The notes under the pieces were generated by a model that saw only the letters and a list, made by a program, of their open reading frames with translations, was not told the DNA's origin and did not search any database. Made by a program: the position numbers and the translations under genes. Below, in pieces: positions 37,731-48,340 of a DNA stretch of 64,000 bases (the stretch's first letter is position 1; each line of letters opens with the position of its first letter). The DNA comes from Bradyrhizobium sp. LLZ17 (GTDB lineage Bacteria; Pseudomonadota; Alphaproteobacteria; Rhizobiales; Xanthobacteraceae), in the NCBI RefSeq assembly GCF_041200145.1, contig NZ_CP165734.1, forward strand, positions 5,208,001 to 5,272,000. The letters are read 5' to 3'.

Positions 37731-38681
37731 CTAATCCGTGTACCTGATCCGCGGGTCGAACACCGCGTACAGCATGTCGACGATGAAATTCGCGCTCACC
37801 ACCACGACGGCAATCAGCATCACGAGGTTCTGCACGATCGGATAATCGCGCCAGCGGATCGCTTCGACCAGGAAGCGTGCGACGCCAGGAATGTTGAACA
37901 CGGTCTCGGTGACGATCAGCCCGCCGATCAAAAATGCCGCCTCGATGCCGATCACGGTGATGACGGGCAGAATCGCGTTCTTGAGCGCGTGCTGATAGTT
38001 CACGGCGGCTTCCGACGCGCCCTTGGCGCGCGCCGTGCGGATATAGTCCTGCCGCAGCACCTCCAGCATCGAGGAACGGGTGATGCGCATGGTCAGCGCC
38101 GAACTGCGGAACCCGACCACCATCGCCGGGATGCAATAGGTCGCAAACAGCTCGCCAAAACTCTGCGGGTTGGGGTTGAAGAGAGGCATCTGACCGAACA
38201 TCGCCACCGAGACGGTGAGGACCAGCAGCCCAAGCCAAAATGACGGCAGCGACAGGCCGGAGAGGCTCACCACGCGCAGCGCATAATCCAGGCGCGTGCC
38301 CTGCTTCACCGCGCTGATCACGCCAAGCGGAATGCCGATGGATGCGGAGAACAGCAGCGCCAGCCCGGCGAGCCGTGCCGTGATCGGAATCCGCGGCAAT
38401 ATCTCCTGAAGCGCCGGCTTCTCCGAGACGTAGGAGTAGCCGAAATCGCCGCGCAGGAAGCCGCTGATCCAGTGCCAATATTGTAGGATCAGCGGCTGGT
38501 CGATGCCGAGCTCCTTCTCCAGATTGGCCTTGTCGGCCGGATCGACATAGCCGGCCGCGGCGAACAGGATGTCGACGATGTTGCCGGGCACGACGCGCAG
38601 CAGGAAAAAGATCACGATCGAGATCCCGAACAGGGTCACGAGCATCAGGAACAGGCGCCGCACCAGATAGGCAAACATCAT
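37731..38681 (-). CDS. Peptide/nickel-type ABC transporter permease (DppB-like)
   Basis: The 316-residue permease has six predicted helices and an N-terminal LVRRLFLMLVTLFGISIVIF segment typical of DppB/GsiC. The coupling region is RQDYIRTARAKGASEAAV. It is spaced 9 bp from the DppC-like gene and about 40 bp from the binding-protein gene, consistent with one operon. Confidence 0.93.
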   Translation of the reverse strand: MMFAYLVRRLFLMLVTLFGISIVIFFLLRVVPGNIVDILFAAAGYVDPADKANLEKELGIDQPLILQYWHWISGFLRGDFGYSYVSEKPALQEILPRIPITARLAGLALLFSASIGIPLGVISAVKQGTRLDYALRVVSLSGLSLPSFWLGLLVLTVSVAMFGQMPLFNPNPQSFGELFATYCIPAMVVGFRSSALTMRITRSSMLEVLRQDYIRTARAKGASEAAVNYQHALKNAILPVITVIGIEAAFLIGGLIVTETVFNIPGVARFLVEAIRWRDYPIVQNLVMLIAVVVVSANFIVDMLYAVFDPRIRYTD

Positions 38682-38721
38682 TCGCCTCCGTCGAGCCTGC
38701 TAGCCGCCCACCCGGCTCGTG

Positions 38722-40320
38722 CTACTTGTCGAGCCACAAATCCTCAAAGCGAAAGCCGTTATAGGAGCTGTTCGACATGATCGTGACTCCCTTGACGTAG
38801 GGCTGCCAGCAGGTGCCGGCCCGCGCGTGGAAGATGATGGGGCGGGCGACGTCCTCCTGCAGTTTCTTGTCGATCTCCCAGACCAGTTGCTTGCGCTTGC
38901 CGAGGTCGGTCTCCTGCGATTGGAGGTCGAACAGTTTTTCGATGTCCTTGTTGCAGTAGTTGGTGTAGTTGCGCTCCGAGCCGCAGGAATAGTTCTCGTA
39001 GAAGGACTGGTCGGGATCGTCGACGGCATTGCCGGTCAGATTGAGGCCGAGCATGTAGTCCTTGCGTGCAACTTTCGGGAACCAGTTCGCGGTCTCCACG
39101 ACGTCGAGCTCGCCGTCGATATAGATGCTCTTGAGCTGGTCGATCAGGATCACCGCGGGATCGCGATATTCCGCGAGGTTGCGGGTGGAGACCTTGACCG
39201 CAAGGTGCTTGTCGGGGCCGTAGCCCGCCTTTTGCATCAGCTTCTTTGCTTCCTCGCGGTTCGCCTTCACGTCCGGACCGTAGCCCGGAATGGTTTCGAG
39301 CATGTTCTTGGGCATGCCCCAGATGCCTTGCGGCGGCGGCTGCATGGTGCCGCCGATGTCGGCCTGACCTTCGAACAGGATGTCGACGAAGGCCTTGCGG
39401 TCGAGTGCGAGCGCCATCGCCCGGCGGATATCGATGTTGTCGAACGGCGGCGAGCTCGAGTTGACGATGATATTGGTCGAAACGTTGTCCGGCTCGACGA
39501 CGCAGACCGCGTTCGGCGCCTGCGATTTGATATCCTTGAGCAGCGGAATCGTGATGTGCGTCGGGAAGGTCATGTCGAACTTGCCGGCGACGAAGGCGAG
39601 AATGGCGGTCGAGCGGTTGGGGATGATCGTGTACTCGATGCCGTCTAGATACGGCAGGCCCTTCTTCCAGTAGTCCGGGTTTCGCGTCAGCTTGATCGAT
39701 TCATTGGCTTTGAACTCGACGAACTTGAACGGTCCGGTCCCGATCGGATGGGTGCGCATCTCCGCCGGCGAGACATGGCAGGGATACACCGGCGTATAGC
39801 CGGAGGCGAGCATCGCCAGCAGCGAGGGTTGCGGCCGCTTCAGCTCGAACGACACCTCGAAATCGCCGTTGGGCGTGACGTCGTTGACTTCGTTGTACCA
39901 GGATTTGCGTGGATTCTGCCGAAGCTTCTGCTGCGATTTGCCCATGAGCAGATCGAAGCTGCACTTGACGTCGGCTGACGTGAACGGCTTGCCGTCATGC
40001 CACTTGACGCCCTGGCGCAGCTTGAACGTCAGCTTCTTGTTGTCGCTGCTCCATGACCAGCTCTCGGCCAGCTCGGGCCTGATCGTGTCAGGGCTGTTCT
40101 GCGCCATATGCTGGTCGTAGATGACAAGGTTGTTGAACACGCCCATGAACGGCACGTTGACCGAATAGGTCGCGCCCTCGAGAATGGAGGCGTTCGCCGG
40201 GCTGTCACGGTGGTAGATCCGCAGGATTCCACCCTGCTTGGGCTCGCCGGCATATGTGTTGGTCGAAAACGCCAGCAAAGATAGCGCCGCCGTCGCGGCG
40301 AGCGCCCATACGCTCCGCAT
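38722..40320 (-). CDS. Peptide/nickel-type ABC substrate-binding protein (SBP family 5)
   Basis: The 532-residue periplasmic receptor has a Sec signal peptide (residues 1-24, MRSVWALAATAALSLLAF then TYAG). SBP_bac_5 features are ESWSWSSDNKKLTFKLRQGV, KWHDGKPFTSADVKCSFD and DIRRAMALALDRKAF. ATG 40320 is preceded by GGAGGACCGAGG; an upstream ATG at 40401 adds a non-signal stretch. It is the first gene of the five-gene transporter. Ligand unknown: peptides, opines, glutathione or other solutes are all possible. Confidence 0.92.
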   Translation of the reverse strand: MRSVWALAATAALSLLAFSTNTYAGEPKQGGILRIYHRDSPANASILEGATYSVNVPFMGVFNNLVIYDQHMAQNSPDTIRPELAESWSWSSDNKKLTFKLRQGVKWHDGKPFTSADVKCSFDLLMGKSQQKLRQNPRKSWYNEVNDVTPNGDFEVSFELKRPQPSLLAMLASGYTPVYPCHVSPAEMRTHPIGTGPFKFVEFKANESIKLTRNPDYWKKGLPYLDGIEYTIIPNRSTAILAFVAGKFDMTFPTHITIPLLKDIKSQAPNAVCVVEPDNVSTNIIVNSSSPPFDNIDIRRAMALALDRKAFVDILFEGQADIGGTMQPPPQGIWGMPKNMLETIPGYGPDVKANREEAKKLMQKAGYGPDKHLAVKVSTRNLAEYRDPAVILIDQLKSIYIDGELDVVETANWFPKVARKDYMLGLNLTGNAVDDPDQSFYENYSCGSERNYTNYCNKDIEKLFDLQSQETDLGKRKQLVWEIDKKLQEDVARPIIFHARAGTCWQPYVKGVTIMSNSSYNGFRFEDLWLDK

Positions 40321-40530
40321 CCTCGGTCCTCCCTGGACATCTGCCTTTTTGGCCTGTTTGTCAGAACGATAGCCACGCACGCGCGGCGAGGCAACCGGCA
40401 AGGCCGCTCACTCTCTTGGCAATTCGGATGACGAAGGGCCGCAGAGGTTTCCTCTGACAATGTGAGGATGCGGGGCGTCGGCGAGTTCCTGCGCCGGTGT
40501 GGGTCTCCAATTGTCTCAACAAGCCTCGCC

Positions 40531-40657
40531 GTCGTCCCGGCGAAGGCCGGGACCCATACCGCGTGATCTATCGGTTGCGGTAGGTCCAAGTACCGAACCA
40601 CAGATCTTCGCCAAACCACTCCCTGAGATTATGGGTCCCGGCCTTCGCCGGGACGAC
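40531..40657. repeat. Intergenic palindromic repeat, family B
   Basis: Arms GTCGTCCCGGCGAAGGCCGG (from 40531) and the complement ending at 40657. It lies in the 358-bp gap 40321-40678, between the CoA ligase end and the binding-protein start. The part next to the latter (40321-40500) should hold the transporter promoter, but no box was recognised. Confidence 0.87.
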
Positions 40658-40678
40658 ACTGATTGTTTGGTTACGACC

Positions 40679-42233
40679 TCACACGATCCTGGACGTCTTG
40701 TTCCCCCAGTACCGATCCCGCAGCAGCCGTTTGTACAGCTTGCCGGTCGGCAGTCGCGGCAACTCCTTCTCGAAATCGACCGAGCGCGGCACCTTCTGCC
40801 GCGACAGGGATTGGCTGCAGAAGGCGATCAGCTCTTCGGCAAGCGCCTCGCCCGGCACCACGCCCGGCATCGGCTGCACCACCGCCTTCACCTCTTCGCC
40901 GAGATCGGGATTGGGCACGCCGAACACGGCGGCATCCGCGACCTTCGGATGGGTGATCAGCAAGTTCTCGCATTCCTGCGGATAGATGTTCACCCCACCC
41001 GAGATGATCATGAAGGTGGCGCGGTCGGTCAGATAGAGGAACCGATCCTCGTCGACATAGCCGACATCGCCGACCGTGCTCATGCTGCCATCGATCGAGC
41101 GCGCCTCTCGCGTCTTCTCGGGATCGTTGAAATATTCGAATGGGGTTGCCGTCTTGAACCACACCTGGCCCGGCGTGCCGGTCGGGCACGGCCTCATGTT
41201 CTCGTCGAGAATATGGAGATCGCCGAGCAGCACCTTGCCGACCGTGCCGCGATGGGCGAGCCATTCCGCGCTGTTGCAGGCCGTGAAGCCGAGGCCTTCG
41301 GTCGCGCCGTAATATTCATGGATGATCGGCCCCCACCATTTGATCATATCGTCCTTGACCAGCGCCGGGCAGGGCGCGGCGGCGTGGATCGCGATCTCGA
41401 GCGACGACAAATCGTAGCGGCCGCGCACTTGCTCCGGCAGCTTCAGCATGCGCGAGAACATTGTCGGCACCAGCTGGGTGTGGGTGATGCCCCATTGTTG
41501 CACCAGCTGGAGATACCGCTCCGGATCGAAATTCTCCATGATGACCACGGTGCCGCCCATGCGGATCGTGAGATTCACGGCGGCCTGCGGCGCCGAGGTG
41601 GTAGAGCGGCGCCGGTGACAGATAGACCATGCCCTCGCGGTACAGCCAAAGCTTGGTCAGGAAATCGAACAGCGGCAGATTGTGCTTCGGCGGCTCCTCC
41701 GGCAGCGGCCGCAAGATTCCCTTCGGCCGTCCGGTGGTCCCGGACGAATAGAGCATCGCCGTGCCCAGCCACTCATCTGCGATCGGCGTCTTCGGCATGT
41801 CGGCCGTCACCTCTGCAAGGCCGACGATGCGGTCGCTCTCGCCCGGACCGTCGGCGACGATGCAGAGCTTGACCTCAGGACACGCCTGGATCGCCTGGCG
41901 GGCGATCTCGAGCTTTGCCACTGAGGTGATCAGGACCTTGGACTGGCTGTTGACGAGGAGATAGGCGAGCTCGCCCGCGGTCAGGAAGGAATTGATGCAG
42001 GTGTAATACAGCCCGGACCGTTCGCCCGCGCCGCAGGCTTCGAGGTAGCGGGAATTGTTCTCCATGAAGATCGAGTAGTGATCGAGCCGCTTCAAGCCCA
42101 GCTTGCGGAACAGATGTGCCAGCCGGTTGCTGCGCGCATCGAGCTCGCGATAGGTGACGGTCTCGCCCGTCGCCGCCATGATGAACGCCGGTTGCAACGG
42201 GCGCAGGCGGGCATGCTGACCTGGGTACATCAA
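40679..42233 (-). pseudogene. Acyl-CoA synthetase (AMP-forming), one frameshift
   Basis: The class I ligase has P-loop LYSSGTTGRPKGILRP in the first frame. In the second are EYYGATEGLGFT, YLTDRATFMIISGGVNIYP and C-terminal PTGKLYKRLLRDRYW. The first frame is lost after SPAPLYH at about 41597-41598. Removing one base (an extra G on the plus strand) gives YHSAPQAAVNLTIRMGG and a 517-residue protein. It follows the iron-ADH-family gene with a 15-bp gap and is probably cotranscribed. Substrate unknown. Confidence 0.86.
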
Positions 42234-42248
42234 TCCTCCGGCTAGAAA

Positions 42249-43403
42249 TTATGCGGCGAGAAGCAGGATTTCGCGCAGCTGCGCAGGGCTGTCGATCTTG
42301 CGCGGATTGCGCGGCACCCACGGCGTGCGCATCGCCTGTTCGGCGATGGTGTCGAAATGCTCGGGCGAGACGCGCACGTCCGACAGGCTGCGCGGCATGC
42401 CGAGCGAGCGGATGAAGGCATCGAGCACGTCGGCGGCATCGCGGCCGGGAAATCCCATCGCTGCGGCGACCACCATCTGCTGCTCGGCGTTGTCGCGCGC
42501 ATTCCAGCGCATCACCGCGGGCAGCATGACGCAGGAGGTGTAGCCATGCGGCACGTCGAAGGCCGCGCCGAGCACGTAGCCGATGCCGTGGCTTGCTCCC
42601 ATCGGCACGCCGGCCGAAAGCGCGCCCATCGACAGCCACGTGCCGATCTGCGCATCCATCCGCGCGTCGAGATCGGCAGCGTCGGCCTTCACCCGCGGGA
42701 GCGCGTCGGCGAGCATGGCCAGACCCTTCACCGATTGCGCGTCGGCGTAAGGGTGGGTCTCGCGCGAGCAGATGGCCTCGACGCAATGGTCGACCGCACG
42801 GATACCGGTCGAAAGAAACAGCCATTCCGGCGTATGCACGGTCATGGCGGGATCGAGGATGGTCGCGCGCGGCACCGTGAGCGGGTGCCGCAGCATCTGC
42901 TTGACGTGGGTGGCGCGGTCGGTCACCCCCGCAATCGAGCTGAACTCACCGCCGGCAATCGTGGTCGGCACGCTAATCTGGCGCACGGCCGGCGCCTTCA
43001 TCTCGGGAGCGACGCCCTTGTGCACGCGGATGCGCTCGATGCCTTCGATATCGTCGATGCCGTTGGCGAGGCAGAGTTGCACCGCCTTGGCGCCGTCAGT
43101 GATTGAGCCGCCGCCGACGGTGACGATGAGGTCCGCGGCTGCCTCGCGCGCCGCATTGGTCGCCGCGATCACCGCCTCGCGCGGCGTATGTGCCGGCATC
43201 GCGTCGAAGACCCCAGCGCAGCGGGAGCCCAGGGCGTGTCTGATCTTCTCGATTTCGCTGGTCTGCCGGTTCAGCGTGCCGGAAACCATCAGGAAGGCCC
43301 GGCGCGTCCCCAGCCGGTCCATCTGCGCGACAATGGCCTCGGCCGCGGGATGGCCGAAAACAACCTCTTCGATCGCGCCGTAAACGACACGTCCCTGATA
43401 CAC
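42249..43403 (-). CDS. Iron-containing alcohol dehydrogenase family, maleylacetate reductase-like
   Basis: The 384-residue NAD(P)-dependent oxidoreductase has the coenzyme motif VGGGSITDGAKAV and the late block MGASHGIGYVLGAAF with His residues. At the usual metal-binding D-x3-H position the sequence reads GIRAVDHCVEA, so the Asp is Arg. Loss of this ligand is seen in maleylacetate reductases, which need no metal. GTG 43403 is preceded by GGGAGGA; an ATG at 43472 would lack a ribosome site. First gene of a pair with the CoA ligase. Confidence 0.83.
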   Translation of the reverse strand: MYQGRVVYGAIEEVVFGHPAAEAIVAQMDRLGTRRAFLMVSGTLNRQTSEIEKIRHALGSRCAGVFDAMPAHTPREAVIAATNAAREAAADLIVTVGGGSITDGAKAVQLCLANGIDDIEGIERIRVHKGVAPEMKAPAVRQISVPTTIAGGEFSSIAGVTDRATHVKQMLRHPLTVPRATILDPAMTVHTPEWLFLSTGIRAVDHCVEAICSRETHPYADAQSVKGLAMLADALPRVKADAADLDARMDAQIGTWLSMGALSAGVPMGASHGIGYVLGAAFDVPHGYTSCVMLPAVMRWNARDNAEQQMVVAAAMGFPGRDAADVLDAFIRSLGMPRSLSDVRVSPEHFDTIAEQAMRTPWVPRNPRKIDSPAQLREILLLAA

Positions 43404-43502
43404 GCCTGTCCTCCCGGGACAATTGCTCTTGTTTTGTGGGACTAATCTAGCCGAGCGGCCCGCCTTCGTCATGTGCGAAGGCGCTGGCTCACGCGCGCTC
43501 TC

Positions 43503-43638
43503 TCCCTCTCCCCGTTCTTACGGGGAGAGGGTCGGGGTGAGGGGCTGCCTCCGCAATCACGGTCAGCCGGATTCGCGGAGGCTCCCCCTCACCCGGATCG
43601 CTGTCGCGCTCCGGCCTCTCCCCGCAGGCGGGAAGAGG
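43503..43638. repeat. Palindromic repeat, family C
   Basis: The left half has the hairpin CCCTCTCCCC/GGGGAGAGGG (around 43504-43531), then GTCGGGGTGAGGGG. The right half has CCCCCTCACCCGG and CCTCTCCCCGCAGGCGGGAA. It lies in the 395-bp gap 43404-43798 between divergent genes; no other feature was recognised there. Confidence 0.8.
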
Positions 43639-43798
43639 CGAAGAAGACGTCCCTGTCAACCCATCATCCGGCTAGGGCATTTCCCCAAGCATTGCGCTCG
43701 GCGTCGCCTTGAAGATTTCATCATGCTGACCCATCTTGTGTCGCCCGCAGGTACGCGCGTACCCTGATGTTTCTGCGGCTTTGATGCGAGGACCTGGG

Positions 43799-45016
43799 AT
43801 GGGCGGACCGGACGGAAGCGAGCAATTTGTCAAAACGCACGATTTCGTTCAGCCGCGGCCCCGCGCAATCGCCGGACTTCTGGCCGCGGCATTCGCCCTC
43901 GCCGGCTGTGGACAGCCCGCCTCGCAGGCGGCCGCCCCGCCGCCTCCGGCGGTGACAATTGCCCAGCCGGTCAAGCGCACGGTCACCGATTGGGACGAGT
44001 TCACCGGCCGCTTCGAGGCGGTCGAGGAGGTGCAGGTCCGCCCGCGGGTCGGCGGCTATGTCAACTCCGTCGAGTTCCAGGACGGCGCGATCGTGCACGC
44101 CGGCGACCTGCTCTATGTGATCGACCCGCGTCCGTTCGAGGCGGTGGCGGAGCAGGCCGACGGCCAGCTCTCGGACGCCCGCGCCAAGGTGGAGCTCGCC
44201 AAGCGCGAGCTCGACCGCGGTCTCAACCTGGTGCAGACCAGCGCCGTCTCGGAGCAGGTGGTCGATCAGCGCCGCCAGGCCTTGCAGGCCGCGCATGCCG
44301 CCGAGACGCAGGCCGAAGGTGCGCTGAAGGCGGCCAAGCTCAATATCGAGTTCACCCATGTCACCGCGCCGATCACCGGGCGCGTCAGCCGCCATCTCGT
44401 CAGCGCCGGCAATCTCGTGCAGGGCAGCGATAGCGGGACTTCGACGCTGCTGACCTCGATCGTGACGCTCGATCCGATCTACGTCTATTTCGACATGGAT
44501 GAGACGACATTCATGAAATACAGCAAGCTGTGGTTCGAGGGTAAGCGTCCAAGCTCGCGCGATACCGCAAATCCGGTGCAAGTGACGCTCGCCGGCGAGA
44601 CCAAGCCCTCGCATGACGGCACCATCAACTTCCTCGACAACCGCCTTGATGTCTCGACCGGCACGCTGCGCAGCCGCGCCGTCATCAAGAACACCGATCT
44701 CTCGATCCTGCCCGGCCAGTTCGGCCGCGTCCGCCTGATCGGCAGCGCGCCCTATGAGGCGCTGCTGATTCCGGACGTCGCGGTCGCAACCGACCAGTCG
44801 CGCAAGATCGTGTTCGTGGTCAAGCCGGACGACACTGTCGAGGCGCGTCCTGTGACGCTCGGGCCACTGGATGATGGCCTGCGCGTGATCCGCGAAGGAT
44901 TGAAGGCGGACGATCGCGTCATCGTCAACGGCATCCAGCGCGCCCGTGTCGGAGCCAAGGTCGCCCCGTCTCCCGCCCAGGCACCGGCTGCTGGCAAGCC
45001 CGGTGACAAATCATGA
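43799..45016 (+). CDS. RND efflux periplasmic adaptor (membrane fusion lipoprotein)
   Basis: The roughly 405-residue adaptor joins the RND pump to an outer-membrane channel. A lipoprotein signal ends in the lipobox LAGC. The barrel-sandwich/lipoyl blocks VRPRVGGYVNSVEF and APITGRVSRHLVSAGNLV flank a coiled coil. The start is taken at ATG 43799, with GAGG seven bases upstream; ATG 43784 is possible. It overlaps the pump gene by ATGA. No outer-membrane channel gene is nearby. Confidence 0.92.
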   Translation: MGGPDGSEQFVKTHDFVQPRPRAIAGLLAAAFALAGCGQPASQAAAPPPPAVTIAQPVKRTVTDWDEFTGRFEAVEEVQVRPRVGGYVNSVEFQDGAIVHAGDLLYVIDPRPFEAVAEQADGQLSDARAKVELAKRELDRGLNLVQTSAVSEQVVDQRRQALQAAHAAETQAEGALKAAKLNIEFTHVTAPITGRVSRHLVSAGNLVQGSDSGTSTLLTSIVTLDPIYVYFDMDETTFMKYSKLWFEGKRPSSRDTANPVQVTLAGETKPSHDGTINFLDNRLDVSTGTLRSRAVIKNTDLSILPGQFGRVRLIGSAPYEALLIPDVAVATDQSRKIVFVVKPDDTVEARPVTLGPLDDGLRVIREGLKADDRVIVNGIQRARVGAKVAPSPAQAPAAGKPGDKS

Positions 45017-48000
45017 ATCTTGGCCGTCTCTCCATCAACCAGCCCATTCTCGCGATGGTGCTGTCGATCGTGCTGCTGATCGTCGGCGCGCTCGCCTACA
45101 CCACGCTGCCGGTCTCGGAATATCCGCAAGTGGTGCCGCCGACCGTCGTCGTCACCACGCAATATCCCGGCGCCTCGGCGCAAACCGTGTCCGACACCGT
45201 CGCCGCCCCGATCGAGCAACAGATCAACGGCGTCGAGGACATGCTGTATCTCTACAGCCAGGCGACCTCGAACGGCCAGCTCACCATCACCGTCACCTTC
45301 AAGCTGGGGACCGATCTCGACAAGGCGCAGGTGCTGGTGCAGAATCGCGTCGCGATCGCGCAGCCGCAACTGCCGGACGAGGTGCAGCGCAACGGCGTCG
45401 TCACCCGCAAGAACTCGCCCGACATCCTCATGGTCGTGTTCATGCTGTCGCCCGACGACACCTTCGACCAGCTCTACATCTCAAACTACGCGCTGCTCCA
45501 GGTTCGCGACCAGCTGCTGCGGATCGACGGCGTCGGCGACATCCAGATCTTTGGTGCGCGCGATTATTCGATGCGGCTCTGGCTCGATCCCGACCGGATC
45601 GCCAATCTCGGTCTGACCTCGGACGAAGTGCTCGGGGCGATCCGGGCGCAGAACGTGCAAATCGCAGGCGGCCAGCTCGCCGAACCGCCGATCGCCGACC
45701 GCGCCTTCCAGCCGAACCTCACCTTCACCGGACGCTTGAAGGACAAGAAACAGTTTGAGGACATTCTGATCAAGGCCGGCTCCGACGGGCGGACGGCGCG
45801 GCTGCGCGACGTCGCCCGCATCGAGCTCGGCGCGCTGGCCTACTCCACCAACAGCTTCCTGTTGCGCAAATCGGCGGTCGCCATGCTGGTGACGCAGCGG
45901 CCGGGATCCAACGCGCTCGCGACCGCCAAGCATATCTCGGACACGATGACGAAGCTCAAGGAGAGTTTCCCGAAGGGCCTCGACTACAATATCGGCTACA
46001 ACCCGACGGAGTTCATCGCTCAATCCGTCCACGAGCTGATCAAGACCATCTACGAGGCCATGCTGCTCGTGGTCGTCGTGGTGCTGGTGTTCCTGCAAGG
46101 ATGGCGGCCCGCGATCATCCCGATCATCGCGATACCGGTCTCGCTGGTCGGCACGTTTGCGGTGATGGCGGCACTCGGCTTCTCCATCAACAATCTCACG
46201 CTGTTCGGGCTGGTGCTCGCGGTCGGCATCGTGGTCGACGACGCCATCGTCGTGGTCGAGAATGTCGAGCGGCATCTCGAGCACGGCATGAGCCGGCGCG
46301 ACGCTGCGCTGAAAACCATGGAGGAGGTTGGCGGTGCGCTGGTGTCGATCGCGCTGGTGTTGTGCGCCGTGTTCGTCCCGACGGCGTTCCTGGGCGGCAT
46401 ATCCGGGCAATTCTTCCAGCAATTCGCCGTCACCATTGCGGTCGCGACCGCGATCTCCTGCTTCTGCTCGCTGACGCTGTCGCCGGCCTTGGCTTCGCTC
46501 CTCCTCGTTCCGCACGAGGAGAAGCGGCCGCCTGCGCGCTGGAATGTCCTCGCGCGCGGCTGGGGCGCGTTCACCGGCGCCTTCAACCGTGTGTTCGAGC
46601 GGCTGGCGCATGGCTATGCCGGCGTCGCCAATTTCGTGATCCGGCACTCGGTGGTGATGATCCTGGTCTATGTCGTGCTGATCGGCAGCGCCGGCTGGCT
46701 GATCGGGACCACGTCGCAGGGCTTCATTCCGGCGCAGGATCGCGGCTACGTCATCATCTCCGTGCAATTGCCGGGCGCGGCGTCGCTGGCGCGCACCACG
46801 GAGGTCGTGCGCGAGATCGAGCGGATCGCGCTGGACACGCGGGGCATCGTCCGCGTCGCCGCCTTCGCCGGCTTCTCGGGCGCGACCCGCACGCAGGCCG
46901 GCAACGCGGCGGCGCTGTTTCCCGTGTTCGACGAACCCGAGGCGCGGATCAAGAAAGGACTATCCGCCAACGCCATCACCGCCGAGTTGCGCAAGCGCCT
47001 CGCCACGATCCAGGGCGCCTTCATCATCGTCATTCCGCCGCCGGCGGTGCCCGGCATCGGCACCGGCGGCGGCTTCACCATCCGCATCCAGGATCGCCAG
47101 GGCCGCGGTCCGGAGCTGCTGGCAGCGGCGACCGACGAACTCGTCGCCGCCGCGCGCAAATCGCCCTCGCTCTTCGCCCCCTCGGTGTTCTCGCCGTTCT
47201 CGGCCAACACGCCGCAGCTCTTTGTCGATATCGATCGCACCAAGGCGCAGAAGTTAGGGGTGCCCATCGCCAATATCAACGACACGATCCAGACCTATTT
47301 CGGATCGACCTATGTCAACGACTTCAACCTGTTCGGCCGCACCTATCACGTCACCGCCCAGGCCGATTTCCCGTTCCGCAAAGAACCGGCCGACCTCGCA
47401 CGCTTGCGCACGCGAAATGCCTCCGGCGACATGGTGATGCTGGGCAGCGTGGTCGACTTCAAGGATGTTTCGGGTCCGGACCGCGTCGCACGCTACAATC
47501 TCTACGCGGCGTCCGAATTGCAGGGCGAGCCGGCGCCGGGTACCAGCTCGACCACCGCGCTCAACGCCATCAAGAAGCTCGCCGACGAGACCTTGCCGAG
47601 CGGCTTCAGCTTCGAATGGACCGATCTGTCCTATCAGCAGATCACCGGCGGCAATGCCGGTCTTTACGTTTTTCCAATCTGCGTACTGTTCGTCTATCTC
47701 GTACTCGCCGCGCAATATGGCAGCTGGACACTGCCGTTCGCGGTGATCCTGATCGTACCGATGTGCCTGTTGGCGGCCACCATCGGCGTGCGCATCATGG
47801 GCCAGGACGTCAACATCCTCACGCAGATCGGCTTCGTCGTGCTGGTGGGGCTGGCGGCAAAGAACGCGATCCTCATCGTGGAGTTCGCGCGCGACATCGA
47901 GCTCGAAGGCAAGCCGCGGCTAGAGGCTGTGATCGAGGCCTGCCGATTGCGCCTGCGGCCGATCCTGATGACGTCCTTTGCCTTCATCCTCGGGGTGCTG

Positions 48001-48183
48001 CCGCTGGTGATCTCGTCCGGCTCCGGCTCGGAGATGCGGCAAGCCGTCGGCGTCGCCGTCTTCTTCGGCATGATCGGCGTCACTTTGTTCGGCCTGGTGT
48101 TCACCCCGATCTTCTATGTCGTGGTGCGGAACCTGGCGGAGGGGCGGAACGAGGGGAAGCCGAAACCTGAGGTCGCTGCCTGA
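45013..48183 (+). CDS. RND multidrug efflux permease (HAE1/AcrB type)
   Basis: The 1,056-residue inner-membrane antiporter has the duplicated layout of six helices each, with periplasmic loops. The proton-relay Asp pair in helix 4 is visible in VGIVVDDAIVVVENVERHLE, and the helix-10 Lys in FVVLVGLAAKNAILIVEF. The N-terminus ISINQPILAMVL-type start is characteristic. It is coupled to the adaptor gene. It resembles MexF/BepE-type multidrug pumps, but the substrate cannot be read. No regulator gene adjoins the pair. Confidence 0.95.
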   Translation: MNLGRLSINQPILAMVLSIVLLIVGALAYTTLPVSEYPQVVPPTVVVTTQYPGASAQTVSDTVAAPIEQQINGVEDMLYLYSQATSNGQLTITVTFKLGTDLDKAQVLVQNRVAIAQPQLPDEVQRNGVVTRKNSPDILMVVFMLSPDDTFDQLYISNYALLQVRDQLLRIDGVGDIQIFGARDYSMRLWLDPDRIANLGLTSDEVLGAIRAQNVQIAGGQLAEPPIADRAFQPNLTFTGRLKDKKQFEDILIKAGSDGRTARLRDVARIELGALAYSTNSFLLRKSAVAMLVTQRPGSNALATAKHISDTMTKLKESFPKGLDYNIGYNPTEFIAQSVHELIKTIYEAMLLVVVVVLVFLQGWRPAIIPIIAIPVSLVGTFAVMAALGFSINNLTLFGLVLAVGIVVDDAIVVVENVERHLEHGMSRRDAALKTMEEVGGALVSIALVLCAVFVPTAFLGGISGQFFQQFAVTIAVATAISCFCSLTLSPALASLLLVPHEEKRPPARWNVLARGWGAFTGAFNRVFERLAHGYAGVANFVIRHSVVMILVYVVLIGSAGWLIGTTSQGFIPAQDRGYVIISVQLPGAASLARTTEVVREIERIALDTRGIVRVAAFAGFSGATRTQAGNAAALFPVFDEPEARIKKGLSANAITAELRKRLATIQGAFIIVIPPPAVPGIGTGGGFTIRIQDRQGRGPELLAAATDELVAAARKSPSLFAPSVFSPFSANTPQLFVDIDRTKAQKLGVPIANINDTIQTYFGSTYVNDFNLFGRTYHVTAQADFPFRKEPADLARLRTRNASGDMVMLGSVVDFKDVSGPDRVARYNLYAASELQGEPAPGTSSTTALNAIKKLADETLPSGFSFEWTDLSYQQITGGNAGLYVFPICVLFVYLVLAAQYGSWTLPFAVILIVPMCLLAATIGVRIMGQDVNILTQIGFVVLVGLAAKNAILIVEFARDIELEGKPRLEAVIEACRLRLRPILMTSFAFILGVLPLVISSGSGSEMRQAVGVAVFFGMIGVTLFGLVFTPIFYVVVRNLAEGRNEGKPKPEVAA

Positions 48184-48218
48184 TTGCCGTTGGTTGCAGG
48201 CGCTTCAACACCCACGGT

Positions 48219-48340
48219 GTCGTCCCGGCGAAGGCCGGGACCCATAACCCCAGGGAGCAGTTGTGACGCGAATCTGGTCACAACGAGTCTTCGCCAAATC
48301 CAATCCTGTGGCTATGGGTCCCGACCTTCGCCGGGACGAC
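48219..48340. repeat. Intergenic palindromic repeat, family B
   Basis: Arms GTCGTCCCGGCGAAGGCCGG (from 48219) and the complement ending at 48340. It separates the RND pump from the orphan binding protein, which suggests separate transcripts. Confidence 0.87.
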
